A DNA stretch of 64,000 nt from Prinia subflava. Its lineage: Eukaryota; Chordata; Aves; Passeriformes; Cisticolidae. Of this stretch, positions 9,840-23,456 are shown one piece after another. Position 1 is the stretch's first letter; every line of letters begins with the position of its first letter. Under the pieces are notes generated by a model that worked only from the letters and a program-made list of their open reading frames with translations, was not told the origin of the DNA and did no database searches. The translations under genes were made by a program, and so were the position numbers. The stretch lies in the NCBI RefSeq assembly GCF_021018805.1, contig NC_086283.1:10615162-10679161 (forward strand), read 5' to 3'.

Positions 9840-12800
9840 GTAATTTAGGAAAGTGTTGAGTTTGGTATAAGATTCATACCGGAAATAATTTAAACAACCA
9901 ACATTTCCCTAAAACTGTACTTAAAGAAAGTTGATTGTACTTATGAGAAAAAACATTCTTATGAGATGAAACACCTCTGAGAAGGAAATTATGGTCTTGG
10001 TAAACTCAAGAAGTAGAGATTATAACAGCAATATTTCAGGAATATCTTAATGTGCCAATACTTTGACAGTGTAGCAAGACAGACACTGGTTGTTAAATAA
10101 GAATAAATTAATCCAAAATGATTTCAATCTGCACTGCACAATTTCTTTCTCTATAAATTACCTCAGAAAATACAACTTGGAATGGCAGGACTTTGTAATA
10201 TCATGTAGCCTGAGGTGTTAAGAAAAATCATCGTTTTATCTGATGTTCAAATACAGAGATCTATTGTTAATTTATTTTCTTACATATATATTGTAACAAA
10301 ACAAGCATTGCTCTTCTGAAGGACTACCATGAGTCACAGGTTTGGATCTAGTTTTCTTCAAAATAAAACATATTCATATGAGCTACATGTAGTCTTTGAT
10401 ATAAATCTTGCATAAGCAAAAATTTCCAGTTAGAATTATACATTAGAATTGTGTAGTATGTTTGTCCGTGCTACAAGCAATATAATTAACTTGAGTGTTT
10501 CAAACTACACACAGCTTTAGAACTTTCCACTAAACCTTAGTTTTGCAATAAAGTGTTCAAGGAGTGAAATCAAAAACTGAAAAATGGTAGTAAGTAAAAC
10601 TTTAATATATATTTGTAAATAGCAAAATACAGAAGGAGTTCACTCAGTAACATTTAAAACCTTTTGGGTGTTGTGGATGTGGTTACTGCCTGTGGCAAAG
10701 GAACTGATCCCCTTTAGAGAATGACATGGTCACTGAAAATGCTTTTGCTGAAGTGAATACATGAGAGTGAATTATACATTCGCTCTGCTGGCCAGATTGT
10801 TTCTCACACCAGCTTAGTGGTGGCATGTAGATGGGAGTGCAAGTGGTTGAATGATTCTCTAAAACAAATTTATATGAAACACTATTTTTTTGCCAATACC
10901 TTTGACAGTAATTGTTCACTCAGGCCAGTCATTCCCTTGTGATGGCATCCTAATGATGAAATCCCTATGGTATCAAAAATGCAAGTTTAAAAAAATGTAC
11001 ATTTGCTATATGTTAGGACAGCAGTATTTGGATCTTCACCTCCTCAATGTCTGCCTTTTTTTGAAAAGCAAGATTTTTGCACTCCTGATTCTGGTGATTA
11101 ACAAAGAGATTTTAAAAATACATCTTTGAAAAGAAAGTAAAAAGACAAAAAATGTGGCAGCATTTAGAAGAGGTGGGGTTTTTTGTTCCAAATGAGCAGC
11201 ATGGTTTTAGGAATTGTTTTTACCTAGTGAAAAAAGAGCACTAACCAATGAGAGGAGAGCTACATACTGACGCAGCGAGACATGTCTACACTTTTGTTCA
11301 CAAATGTATATTTTTGCTGTTTTGTGAAATTGATGAGTTTAAAGGCAGAACCAATCAGTTTTGACACTTCTTGTCATTTAAAGCAAAACATATTTTACTC
11401 ACAATGGTGTGAAATCTAGGCTTTTCTGTCAAGTTTAAAGGAGAACTTCTAATTATGAAGTTGTTTCATGCTAGAGAAGAAATGCCAAAAGTATGGTGAC
11501 GAATCACACATGTTACTTGTTCTTTTTAAAATAACACATTCTTAGACTCTTCAGATTTTCTGCTTTTATGTTTTTGCTGAATACTCTTTTTTTTTTCTTG
11601 TCACAACTTCAAAATTATGATCCTTTTAAAGTATATTCTTCCCTACGTGCATCAGGTGTCATAGAATTTTATAACATATTGGAAACTGTTACTTTATAAA
11701 TAATCTTCTACCGAAGGGAATCATTTAAGAACGTGATTAATTTTAAGCATTTTAACATTCAATTGCCATATTTACGTTACTGAGAGCAAATTATCTTCTG
11801 TCTATACTCAAAGATGAATAGCCTGTGGTTTTTTTAGATATATAAACTTAAATTGGTACCTCTTCTGCCCTAAGCGAATCATGCTCATTCACCATCGTTG
11901 CTATTTTAATATTTAAATCTAATTTGATTTGAATATGGAATACAAAGACATAGTTTAACAGGCCACTTCTCATTGATACTTTATTCTTTATTACATTATT
12001 TTGTGGAGGGGTTGAAACATAAAGAATGAGCAATTATATTTCAGAATGCCATTTCACTCTGTCATTATTAGTATGCATATACAAGAAAAAGTTATTAAAA
12101 GATTATTGCTGTCCTTTTGAATTGCCAATGGAGCAAATACTGCCAAATGTTCTTTAAATTAGATGCAAAATTGCTTTGTGATATATTAAAATATTCCTTA
12201 AATCTCCTTTTTAATTCAGCCTATCTACTTCAGCCATGATACTTGTGTTTTTTTAAAAAAACCTCCTAAAATCAGGCTATCTCCTACATTACACATTTTT
12301 ATATAATTTAATATATTGAATAAATGAAAATATTTAACCCTCTATATGCTGATAGCCTTTGAGGATGACACTTGGTTGTGTTATTTCTCACTTTCAGCTA
12401 AATGTTTTAAATTGCAGGAATGAGTGTTCAAGTTTTAGGATTTGTGTCGCAGGGCCTTGCTCAGTAAACAACACCTGCATTGTGATAGTTATGTTCATCT
12501 GAGATCACACATGAGACCATGTCTTTTGGAAAATTATTTTTGTTAGAACAGTGGGTATAAAGTAGGTTACCTGTGTGAGGAGATATGAGAGAGGGAGCAA
12601 AAGCTTCTAGGAGCTTGAGTGCTTCTTCAGGTGATTAAAGAAAAAATTTTCAGGCTAGTCATATCAGGAAGGACTTTCGTACCTGTAAAATCACCTCATT
12701 TCTGCAGTAAAAGGGGTACCTTTTGTGAGTTTTGTGGCCTCAACAGGATGCTGAACCAATTGAGCACATGAGCCATTGAAATGAGTAGTATTAGTCATAA

Positions 12801-15049
12801 AGCAAAGCACAACAGAGGCCTCCTTGGGCCAGGACTTCAGAATGTGTATGTTAGTTGTTGGCAGTACTCTACTACTTTTATCAGTCACAATTTCTTTTTT
12901 CTTTTTGTGAATGACTTTGCCTTGTGAAACAGAATCTCATCGTTCCTGGCTGTGTCAGGGGTGGACCTGCATCCACTATTTGATGAGGATGAGTTAGATA
13001 ATTCTAGTCTAGCTTAGAACTGGAGAAAACCTGTAGTAAGAGAATGGATTTGGGACTGTATAATGCATAACATATACCTATTTCCATAGCAACAAGTGTA
13101 CTTATTCTCTCATTTTGGAACTGTTTAGAAGGGACAGTTCTCATCACAATGCTTTCACTAAACTAAAATTTAATCCAGTTATTGGAACCTACCATGGTAA
13201 CGATGAAGGTCTGTGTAAAGTAGGAACTATAAAAAGAAGTTGGCAGGTTTAATCCCCTCTGAAGCTGTAATCTTGCAAACTGCTGGTAAGCTGCCATTGA
13301 GGTATTAATAATGTGCAGTACTCCTAGAGAGTACTTAATTAAATACAGTCTTTTATGGCCACTAATACCCCAGTATAGTGTATTGCTGGCTCTGTCCTTT
13401 ACTTGCTCTTTCCATTTCCATGCACCTGAAATGCACTGAGATTGATGAATGTAATTTTCTTGAATTAGAAAAGAAGTAAAATAAAATCTTCAGAAAGTGT
13501 TTAAGGATGTACCTCCATAAAGGTTTTTTTTTTGTTTCAATGACAGGCATAAATTTTATTGTTTTTGTGTCTAAATGTCTGTCAAGTTTACATAACACAA
13601 TATGAGGATCTATTAGTAGTGAAGATATGCATTTACATTTTTTGTGTTTTATAAGTAGCTGATGCTTTAGGAGGTATTAATATTTCCACAAGGTAGGGAA
13701 CATGCCTCTCACTCATCTTTTACAGTATTCTCCATGATTCCTTTTTTTTCAAAACAAATAAAAAAATTCAAGCTCAAATCCATCCTCTCTGTCTGGATAG
13801 TCTAGAACTTAGAGGAATTGGAATAAAAGTAAAATAATTAATAGTAACTTTTTATATGTGTTTTAGATAATACTAAAACTAACACTAACACTAAAATAAT
13901 TTACAAGCTGTTATATCTAGTTTAAAACTTTCATATTTCTTTTTTAGAAGGCCCTGTAAACTGAATGATAAAATCTGCTTTGTGTTTTGTCCCCTAAAAA
14001 TAAGTACCTTGCATGATATTCATATTTTAATGACACACAATTTTCATCAACACTGAAAACTGCCTTATTGTATTTAAATGTTGCATCTCTCAGTGCTGGA
14101 CATCTGCTTTCAGGGAGCTGTGAAATAAACATCCCAGTTATGTAACTGTAAGGGGTATGGTTAAGATTGATCACAATCAAATGTGTACATCAGTCCTAAA
14201 GCAGCTTTTCTTTAATGCGAAGATGGTTTCCAGAGACAGCCAACTATAAATCCAGATAATTGAAGTTGGGATCGCAGCTGCTCAGAAGTGTCTTGAAGCT
14301 TTCTTTTCTCTTTTTGCAAAATTCTTTTATAAGATTTCTGGTATCTCTGTCTTGAATTACTTTAGTTATAAACCTCAACCACAAGATTAGTCATGCAAGT
14401 GAATGGTGTAACAAAAAAATTAATTAATATTTGAAAGTACTGTCAGCACTTTTTTTAAGGCAGTGGAAAAATAACTTTCTGGATACCACTTTACGAAGCT
14501 AGCAAAGTGATTTCATTAGGTGACAGTAGAAACAAGTGCTCTAGAGAATATTCTCTGAATTACTAGCATGGTTTAAAGTCCATGAAAATGTAAAACATAG
14601 ATCTGCAGGATTCTGATTTTAGCATGCTTCTTGATTTAATCAGGAGCACTAAATCCTGTGGCAGGTAAATAAGGGACTAAAAAAGTCAAAAGAAACTATC
14701 AGAAGGGAAGCAAAAGCTATGTAAGGGTTCTAAAGGAGAAGGAGAGAAATTTCTCCAGGGAGCAAATATTCTGGATGTGTAGACTAGCTTGATATGGGTC
14801 TCAGTCTTAGAGGGAGAAAACAAATACAGGATGATAGTGATGAAGTGAAATTGGAGGAAAAGAGCAAAAAGAAATCAGGAAAAAAAATTTGACTTGATTT
14901 TCTGAAAAACAGGAAGAAAGTGAAGGATGAAAAAACCAAACAGTTATGTGGTTTAAGTAGCAGTTTTATATTTCATAATAAATGGCAAAGACAAGTGTAG
15001 GAATGTGTTAATAATGATATTATCTATAAATAGGTAGAATCTGAAGGAT

Positions 15050-15093
15050 TCTTCTTCTTCTTCTTCTTTTTTTTTTTTTTTTTTTTTTTTTTT
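15050..15093. repeat. (TTC)n followed by T27
   Basis: About six TTC units run into 27 T residues. The minus-strand translation yields a lysine/arginine run, which is an artefact of the repeat. Confidence 0.95.
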
Positions 15094-16740
15094 CCCCATT
15101 TGGAATTTTGGCTTTGTTAAAAATGGAGAAATAGAATACCAAACACTGATTTGGGGTTTTTTTTGTAGCTATATGGGAAGACTTTAACAGTTCAGAATTT
15201 GAAATGTGCAAAATGGGATGATGTACAGTTCTGAAAAGAATAAACATTTTTAGCATTGTTACTAATCTTTTTTTTCAGATTAGTAATAGCCTTTTTAAAT
15301 TAAAAATAACCATTCAGTAACTTGAACTTTCTTACATTATCAAGTTGTGAATGTGAGTAAAAAGTTGAAGTACTATATCCAGAGAGAACAGAAAATATAT
15401 AGCATTTTGAGTGATTTAGTAACTGGATTGTTTCTAGCTCTCTTCTCTCTGTAAACATACTTTGCCCAAGCAGTTAAGTGGCTTCTATTCAAAAGCTAGA
15501 ACATTTAAAATATATTGTCAGAATTATAGCCTTCATAGTGAATCACTAATAGAACCACTTTGGAGCTGCACTAAAACTACTGCACACCACGTGCCCCAGT
15601 TAATGGAAGAGCCAAGACTTGGTGAGTTATTGTATGTAATTCTGGGTTGCTGACCAAAATTGTTAATTTAAACTGTAGATCCATAATACAGAGACCGAGC
15701 TCAGACATTTCTATGACATCTGTGCCTTGAAATAGGTTATGGATGTTTTCATTTCTTAAAATAGCCTGCTATACTGTGAAAAGTAAAAAGTTTATTATAG
15801 TTAACAATATCAAGTTTCCCATTTTTTGCTTCTATTTAAGCATTTTCTTGGTGTATATTGAATTTGCAGTCTATTTCCTGTTATTACAGAACAGCTTTTT
15901 AGTTGAAAAACACACAACACAACACTTTGGCCTAATATTTAATGTGTGCATACTTTCTACCAATTTAGTGGTAAAGATCAAAATTTCAAGGGTGATTATT
16001 AAGAGCAAAGGTGAAACAGTGGCTAAAAAAGCTCTTTGTAGGCAACTAGCTTGTTGGTGGCTGAAATGGATATAACATAACTAATAGTTGAGGTGTCATA
16101 CTCTATGACATGCACGCTTTAGGGCATGATGTGCTGCTCTTGGACTTGTTTCTGGAATGTGCAAAGGGGGAGTGCTTTTTCTCTCTGGTCCAGAGAAATT
16201 TGTAGGAGATTTGTTTGCAGTAAATTAGGGAACTCAGAGAAGAGAGAGCCTGCTAAGGAAAAGCAGTCGTCTGATTTCCTCTGAAGGTCAGAAGTGAAGA
16301 GAAACTAGAGATGCCAAATGAAATACCTCTTATTTCAAGAAAACGAAGTTGAAGATGGATAGGAGTTTATGGCTGACAGATGGGAAAATTTGCTTGGAGA
16401 TGGAGAAATTTTTAATACAAATATCTCCAGCTGAAGCAGCTGCAGGTAGAACTAGAGTGGAAAAAACTCCCCTAACTGAAGTATGACCCTGGGGCTGTAA
16501 CAGGGGTTATGTTCAGGGTAAATACAGGACTAAAACTGACCTACAAGATGTGCTACAAGTGGTGTAAGTGTTTACCACCTAAACATAGAGCAGGGATTGA
16601 AAAATGGCATCTTTGTCAAGAAAAAGACAGGCTATTCCTTTCAGGCATTTTCCTTGGTTTTCCTTCCCTCTGTTTTTGAAAATGGAAGTCTCCAGGAAAG
16701 AAATATCTCAAGTTGAGGCTGTATTATGCATGTAGGTTAC

Positions 16741-16753
16741 TTTTTTTTTTTTT
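16741..16753. repeat. T13 homopolymer
   Basis: Simple homopolymer run in unique DNA. Nothing else is associated with it. Confidence 0.95.
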
Positions 16754-17820
16754 CTTCTGCTCTTCTTAACTACCACGTTTCACTTGAGAACAAGTATCCA
16801 CCAGGCTGGTGCTCTATGCCTTGGGGAATGTTGTGGGTTCACAGCTGTGTGCTTTGCAGTCACAGGAGTGCACAGTTCAATTTCATTATCTACTCTACCT
16901 CTCTTATTTCGTATTAGAGCTATATCCCTGCTCCCTTCAAGGGAAGCAGACCTGTTTAAACATTTAAACTGGCTGTTTGAAATTTAAAATTTTGTTAGGT
17001 AGGGTTAATAAAAATGTCCATTGTCTAGCATTTATGATACATAGTCTTGAGACTATGGTGCTTTGAAAACACATGGTGTATAAAAACTAAAACAATACTA
17101 AAGCCAAGTGCAACGGAGGTTTTCTGCTTACTAAGGTATTTAGCTACAGGAAATTTTTGCATGATTTCATGTGGGATTTTAAAATTCATTTTCTGAGATA
17201 AATTACTCCATTAACTTTACTATAGGTAGCTATTATTTTATGCTCATCTAATGCTGCGATACCATATGGCAGTAGAGATCTGTGAGCCTCTAAATGCTTT
17301 ACATTTACTTTTGTCATTTTGTAGTAAATTGTATTTCTGGAAAGGAGTGCTTTTTATGTAGCTACTATGATAGTATTTAGATATTGTCATTACTTTCCAA
17401 ACTTGGTTTTTGGAAAATCCATGCTCAGTTTGTGTTTGGGAAATTGTCTGTGTTAATCCTGCAATGCAAAAGTGGTGTCTGTTCTCCCAGGCAGCCAGAG
17501 TTTCATAAACAAGGAATGTCCTTAGGGTTATTGGTGGCTTAAGTTTTTATGTGTGCTAACTTTAGGATAGAAATGATAGAAGGTTGCTTTTTATTTTATG
17601 TCTTACTTCTTACAGTAGCATCTTTGGTGATGGTCCTCTGCAAAAATGCAGTTTTTATATGCATTGAGGATTTAAAAAAGACAAGTTTTGGATTTGAGTA
17701 TTTCTATGAAGTTAATTCATGCCCTTTTTAGTTTAAATTTGTATTTAAGACAAATCTTGTTTTACAAAGTTGACTTATGAAGTGTAGAAGTTATCAGATT
17801 TGGAATGTGGTGGGGTGTTG

Positions 17821-17837
17821 TTTTTTTTTTTTTTTTT
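17821..17837. repeat. T17 homopolymer
   Basis: Simple homopolymer run preceded by a T/G-rich stretch. Confidence 0.95.
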
Positions 17838-19934
17838 ACTTGAAGGGATCATTCTTACTGGAGCATGGGTTTTTTAACCTTCTGCATTATTTTAGTAACA
17901 AATATACTTTATTATGATGGACACATTCCATCAAGAGTGTCCCAAAAGACCCATGCTGTCTTTGCAGTGCAGCCCTCAGAAAATTAACCTACTGTCTCAA
18001 TGGCCAGCCATTAATGCCAGCTTTATGATTCTCATATATACCTGCTGTTTAAAGGTCAACATTAGTAGCATAAAATGTTTTGTGTCAGACTGATTAATTA
18101 AAAGATAGCAACTGATGAAGTCACTGCACTGAAGTCAGTAATTCCACGCCTTCGGTATTTCCTGACAAAAAATTCTTAAGAAATAGTGTGATACAGCAGC
18201 TTTCTACTGGCCAGTTCTTTTATGTACAAAAAATTGGATTGATTTTTGATAAAATTAGGGTTTAATTTGGTTGTAATCTAATTAGGTATATGAGAAAATA
18301 AAAAAGCAATCTTCATTATTGCAACAAAAAACCACTAAAACCCCGACCCCATGCTTCATGCTCATATCCGTGGTCATGAGTGTGTCAACTGTTAGGTTTT
18401 AGTCCACCCTTTTTCCATATCAAGCTAAGCAGCCAAGTCCTGGCAGCATGGGCTCATTGAGGGCTATAAGGAGGAAATGTTCATTACTGGCTGTGGTAGC
18501 TGTGAAAACTGGGATCATTCTTTACAAATGGACTATGATAAAAAATTAGTAATCAATATATCACCCTTTTTTCAGTGTTTTTAAAATGTTCAGGCATCAA
18601 ATTTTTGGACAATACTTGCTCTGAGATCTGATTTTGCTCTCTTTGTCTTTATAAAGAACCTTTTGATCTGAATATCAGTACATGAAGAGGAAGTGAAAAA
18701 TTATGATCTATTTCTGTACTTAAACACATGCTATTCTTTCTGAAAACAATCAGCTTCAACATTATAGCATTGAGATTTTGGCATGTGCCTCTAGCATCCA
18801 GCTGCTTAAGTTCCTCACATCTTGCTGTTTAGGAAGTCAATTTATTTTTTACGGAACTTATGTTACACAGATAAATTTGAGACTATCATGAAATAAGACA
18901 TACTAATCAATTTCAACTCAGCAGTTGCCTGCTATTAATTGCCATTTACACACATTTAAATGCAAAGCTCATGATAGTACCAATTCATAAAATGTTAAAG
19001 ATATTTTTAATATGGAGAAAAGTTTTGAACTCTGTATGTGGCAATAAGAATTTACATTCCTGCTCAGGTAGGCATCTTGCACTCCTTTAAAGATTTTCCC
19101 TCAATACAGGCTCATTACTGTGTTTTTGAAATCTGACTGAGGAGATATTTCTGGATTTGTAGATATTGCTCTATATTTTGTATTAAATATGCACACTTAG
19201 TTGTAATAAAATAAGGTAATTTGACCAAGACATGATCTTTAATGTGTTTTCACTTATGTTTATCCTTTGAAAACATTAGCTGATAATAATAACAATAATG
19301 ATAGCTTTTGTGGCTTTTTGAGTTCTTGCTTTGTGCTACCATCCTCCGCAGAAGGTCCATCCAGTTCCTACCAGCATAATCTCATATTTGGAGATGTCAC
19401 TGAGATGTACTCATATATTCCTCATATGTTCCAATTAACACCTATTCTGGAATTAGTGTATGGAATACTTGTGCATTTTGTTAGCACAAAGAAAGAATTT
19501 CAGAAAATGTGATAAATGGAAAACCCCAAGCTTGTTATCAAGTTAAGACATTATCTATATGAATATATATGTGTGATCCCATACAGATAATTAACGATAG
19601 TAATGTTGCCAAGGTAAAAGCATTGCAGGTTAAGGCCTTTGCAGACAAGAAAGTCTAGAAGTTGTTACCTCTTCACTATAACTGGTCCAGGGATAAGTGT
19701 AATTGCAGATCAACTCAGGAAAATTGTTTTGAACAAAGAAGCAAATCCTAGCACTTGGACTCCATAATCTGTCTGGTATTTATTTATTGACATTTATTGC
19801 CACTCAATAGCAGATCCAATATAGAGCTAGGATTCAGAACAAATTCATGGTATCAACTAGTATTTACTTTAATTACCTCACTTTGAATAAATAGAATTTT
19901 TCAGTTTGTTTTTATTGTGACCTAACAAGACTTT

Positions 19935-20081
19935 TCCTTTTTTTCTTTTTTCTTTTGTTTCTTGATTGTCGCAGGTGCTCTAGGAGGAGATGAGATGTTG
20001 CGTCTTTCCAAAAAAGCTTTCATCCTCTCCTTCAACCATGAGATCATAACTTGCACGGTTTTGTCTTTAGTGTTTAAACAG
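19935..20081 (+). other. Candidate splice acceptor and open exon (speculative)
   Basis: A long pyrimidine tract (about 19,931-19,962) ends in GTCGCAG, a good 3' splice site, with AG at 19,973-19,974. From 19,975 to 20,081 (107 bp) one frame stays open for 35 codons. It ends exactly at CAG followed by GTTTGA, a possible though weak donor, and the same frame meets a stop (TGA) immediately after the donor GTT. The peptide would read ALGGDEMLRLSKKAFILSFN and onward; I do not recognise a family. An open frame of this size can occur by chance in this composition, so this is only a candidate. Confidence 0.18.
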
Positions 20082-20289
20082 GTTTGAAGGAACAATCAGG
20101 GAAAATCTTCAAAAGTAAATCTTTGGCGAAATATTCATGGATATGAAAGCTCTAAGCCTGTGTGGAGTGCTTTCTGCTTCTTGTTCCTATCACTTCAAAG
20201 CCTGCTGTGCTCCTCCTCAGCCTGTGTGTGAACATGCGAACACCTGGGCGAGTGTCCAGTGTTCAGGGCTGGCCTGAGGCTCCAGAATT

Positions 20290-20365
20290 GAGTCGGTGCC
20301 AGTCTCTTGAGGTTCCACAAAGCCGAGTGCAAGGTGCTGCCCCTGGATGGGGTGATCCTGTTAAA
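20290..20365 (+). mobile_element. CR1 LINE fragment, small
   Basis: The stretch GAGGTTCCACAAAGCCGAGTG followed by CAAGGTGCTGCCCCTGG and GGGGTGATCC resembles the avian CR1 ORF2 stretch usually written GAGGTTCAACAAGGCCAAGTGCAAGGTGCTGCACCTGGGTC. In that stretch the encoded residues are close to RFNKAKCKVLHLG. Orientation is plus. Only about 75 bp is clear. The surrounding GC-richer sequence from about 20,200 may be part of the same old copy. Confidence 0.5.
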
Positions 20366-23300
20366 TCAAAAGAATATATCCAAAAACTCAGGTACAATAT
20401 ATGTTCCAGGTGGTTGCATACAGCTTTTGAATTTAATCGATTAGTTCTCATTATTTATTTAATTTTAGAGGAACAGGCTCTGTAGTGGGGGTAAATTAAT
20501 GTATTTCTATTATCTTCTGTAGATGCAAATCTAGTTAGTATCGTCACTAATCTCCTGTACATTTTTTTGTTGCTTGCAAGTTGCATCTTGAGGCAAATCC
20601 ATTACTTATTAATCCTCCCTTGTTACTACATGCTGCAATGAATTAAACAAATAAGCCTAATCTTGAATTATTTTCAAAAAGCTTCTAAACAATGGGTTAC
20701 CTAAAACTTAGTGTAAAATGTATTTTTATTATTTAGATTTGGAGAGTTTGTCTTTATCAACTGCTTTGCAGAAGGGCTTGCAAAGGATTCAATTGTTTTA
20801 TATCTGCTGTTACATTTTAAAATAATTTCGGTAATTTGTAACTTGAAGCCTCAGAAATCCCATCCAATTTTGATATCTAAAGATCAAAATACAACAGTTT
20901 CTCAAATTAATAAAGTCACATTCATGCTCAAATGGCTTTAAGAAGTTGAATTAAGCAAAAGGGCAGGATGATTATCAGCACCAAAGGTTTTGTCTCGATA
21001 CTGCACGTATGAAGTTATACAGCTTTACTTAGGCTGGGTTCACTTCCCTGAGGTAGAACTAAAAAGTCACAATGGCTGCTCCTGCCTAGTCAAAATTAAA
21101 ATCTGATGTAAGATTCATCATGCAAATTTGTAGTGGTTTTTTTAATTATTAAAAAGCATTTTAGCAGACTGGATGAACAATGCTGGGTATTCAGGTATGT
21201 TTCTACCATGGAACTAAGAAAGAAGTGGTTTGTTCTGGAATTGTTCTTTGGATGCTTTCATACTCTGAAAATTATTTGTAGTTGTCTGTTCTTTAGATAT
21301 GTCCAGCCTCTGCCAGTTTTTTAATGATCTTGGGATCTTGGACTTTCAACACCCTTCTCATAAAAGCAGGGTTTCTCCTGAATCTTTTTTCTTCTCTTTG
21401 CAAGGGCTCTTTTTCTTTATAACATGATGTATCTCAAGATCTGAAGTAGCTCTGGTGGATCTATAGGGCCAGCTGATAAGTCAATTTTTCTTTATAAGCA
21501 CAGACCAATTTTTAAGCATCTCAAGTAGGAATTTTTAATGAGGCAAGGACATATTTTGAGTGTGTGAATTATCAGAGAAAAGAGGCTGAAATGCTGATGA
21601 TTTATCTGACCTTGTAGATTAAAGGCTGTGTAAAAGTAACTATTGTTTTTTCTGAATTATGTTCATAATGTCTTGAATGAAGTAAAAGACAACTGTAGGT
21701 CCTCATAAGAGGATAAAAATTTGCGATGTGGCTCTAAGCTTTGGGCGATTCTAAAACCTTAAGTATTTTCAAAACTCTTTTCACACTGCAAATGCTCTGA
21801 CAGTACAGCAATAGGAGTTGATTTGATGTTACGATGCTTTACCTTGTCAGACTTTTTTACATATATAAAATTGCTACAGCAGCACTTCCTTTTCCAATTA
21901 GAGCCCCAATCACAGCCGCTTTCCCTATCACTTAAATACACGCATGTAGAGATTTTTGTAATAAAAACTATGATGTCTGAGTTTCCTTTTTTTAATTAAG
22001 TTCACTGAAAAAGAAACATTTTTCTTTGTAAATACGTTCAAGAAGCACATCATTATACAATTTATATATTTATGTATAAATACTTTCATATATACATGTG
22101 TGGATGTATACATTAAGAATGTATCTACTTTATATATAAACTGTTATATAAATTTGCTATTGAAAAACCAATTTTGTTTCTAAGTCATTAAAAGGCAAAG
22201 ATAATTTTGAAACTTATAAGTTTGTGATTATAATTTTAGATCTTTAAATAGAAGACAATGCTTACTAGGTGTCTTTATACTTTGTTTTAAAAATCATTCC
22301 TAAGTAGCTTTATTGCTAATTTTAAAGGAAGATAGTTTATTTTGTTACCAATGTAGAATACTGAAAAAATGGTGGTTTTGATGAAAGCCTGACAGAACCT
22401 TAAATATAGCAGGAGCTAGCAGGTGTCACCATAAAAATACAGTGATTGAGGAGAATGGCTATAAATAGATGAGGCATTTTAGTCATTTGCCTTTGAAAGC
22501 AGTTTAATAATTCCATGCTGAGTTCCCTTTCAACAAATTTAATGAAAATCAGCATGATGTTGTGGCAGTTCCTATTGGATTCTTTTACCATCTTCTTGTG
22601 TTTCATGGTGTGAGGGATTTAAATAGTATCTAATAAACTACATTAGCTCTCTACATTCCTCGTCTGAGGCACAATTGCATACAATTCCTCCTCCTCTGGA
22701 GGGTGCCCCTGTGTTTCTGTTCATTGTCACTATGCCTAGAAACTAAAATTGCTAAATAGTAATTTTGTGGCTTTATTCCCTATTCATTACGATTGTCAGT
22801 GTGGAGCTACTCTGAGGCATTCTGAGCAGGAAGTAATGATTTGATTTGCAGCCTACTGTGAAAATTTATTGATTTGAATGGACCTTTCTGAAATTCTACT
22901 CGATGAGCAGGAAACAGATGCCTTTATCAATGTTGTTGTCTATTGGTTTCCATAGATCTAAGACAAAGCAATATTTTAGACTTAGAAAATCTTCTTAACC
23001 AAATATGAATCACTTAGAAGTATTTTTCCTCTTTTTTTTTTTTTTTTTTTCAAGTGAGTTCAATAAAGGTTCAGCTGCTGGGGACTTTTTAAAACGTAAT
23101 TATTTTTACACTTTGTTGTTTCCAGTAAGCTTGCAGAGCACAGCAGCAAAAAAGCACAAATAATGGTGACTGCATTTTTTAAAAATTATTTTAGAGGTAG
23201 TGTTTGTGGTTTCTTTTGAAGTCTCAGTATGCTGTTGGACCTCTGGGAGAGACTTCAATTCTTCTTGGACTCAAGACACAGTGTCTGTACAGTGCTCTCA

Positions 23301-23404
23301 CGTTCTCATCCCTTTTAAGTTTAGGAACTCCTGTCGCTGGTTAAAAAAATAAAAATATTGGCCATAGAGCAAGGTGATTTAGTTGAATATGTAAACTACT
23401 GGTG
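20366..23404. other. Unique AT-rich DNA, no gene seen
   Basis: No gene or recognised element. It contains a T19 run at 23,032-23,050. Unique sequence around 22,790-22,980 has a balanced, motif-rich texture that would merit a conservation check. The open frames are short and featureless. Confidence 0.55.
23032..23050. repeat. T19 homopolymer
   Basis: Simple homopolymer run. Nothing else is associated with it. Confidence 0.95.
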
Positions 23405-23456
23405 TGTAAAGTACACAGACAATATATTTAAAAGTGTATTGTCTGTGTACTTTACA
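23405..23456. repeat. Perfect 20-bp inverted repeat with 12-nt loop
   Basis: The arm 23,405-23,424 (TGTAAAGTACACAGACAATA) is the exact reverse complement of 23,437-23,456, separated by TATTTAAAAGTG. Pairing stops abruptly at both outer ends. As RNA it would be a 52-nt hairpin with no mismatch. This is shorter than a usual animal microRNA precursor, whose stem continues beyond the mature region. A recent template-switch event during replication would also make such a perfect palindrome. No terminal motif of a known transposon is visible. Confidence 0.95.

Larger units (their letters stand above)
8749..19934. other. Unique AT-rich DNA, no gene seen
   Basis: No coding exon or RNA gene and no clear transposon could be supported. 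It holds simple repeats (listed separately), a nested inverted repeat at 9781-9839, a purine-rich patch around 14,690-14,950 and somewhat richer unique sequence around 16,140-16,700. Segments near 17,940-18,150 and 18,780-19,000 have the mixed, motif-dense texture often seen in conserved non-coding elements, but conservation cannot be judged here. The open frames show no domain signature. Confidence 0.55.

Noticed and set aside
23405..23456. Calling the perfect hairpin a microRNA gene
   Set aside because: The stem is only 20 bp with no extension beyond the arms, and there is no loop or flank feature of a Drosha substrate. It is kept as a repeat and as a finding instead.
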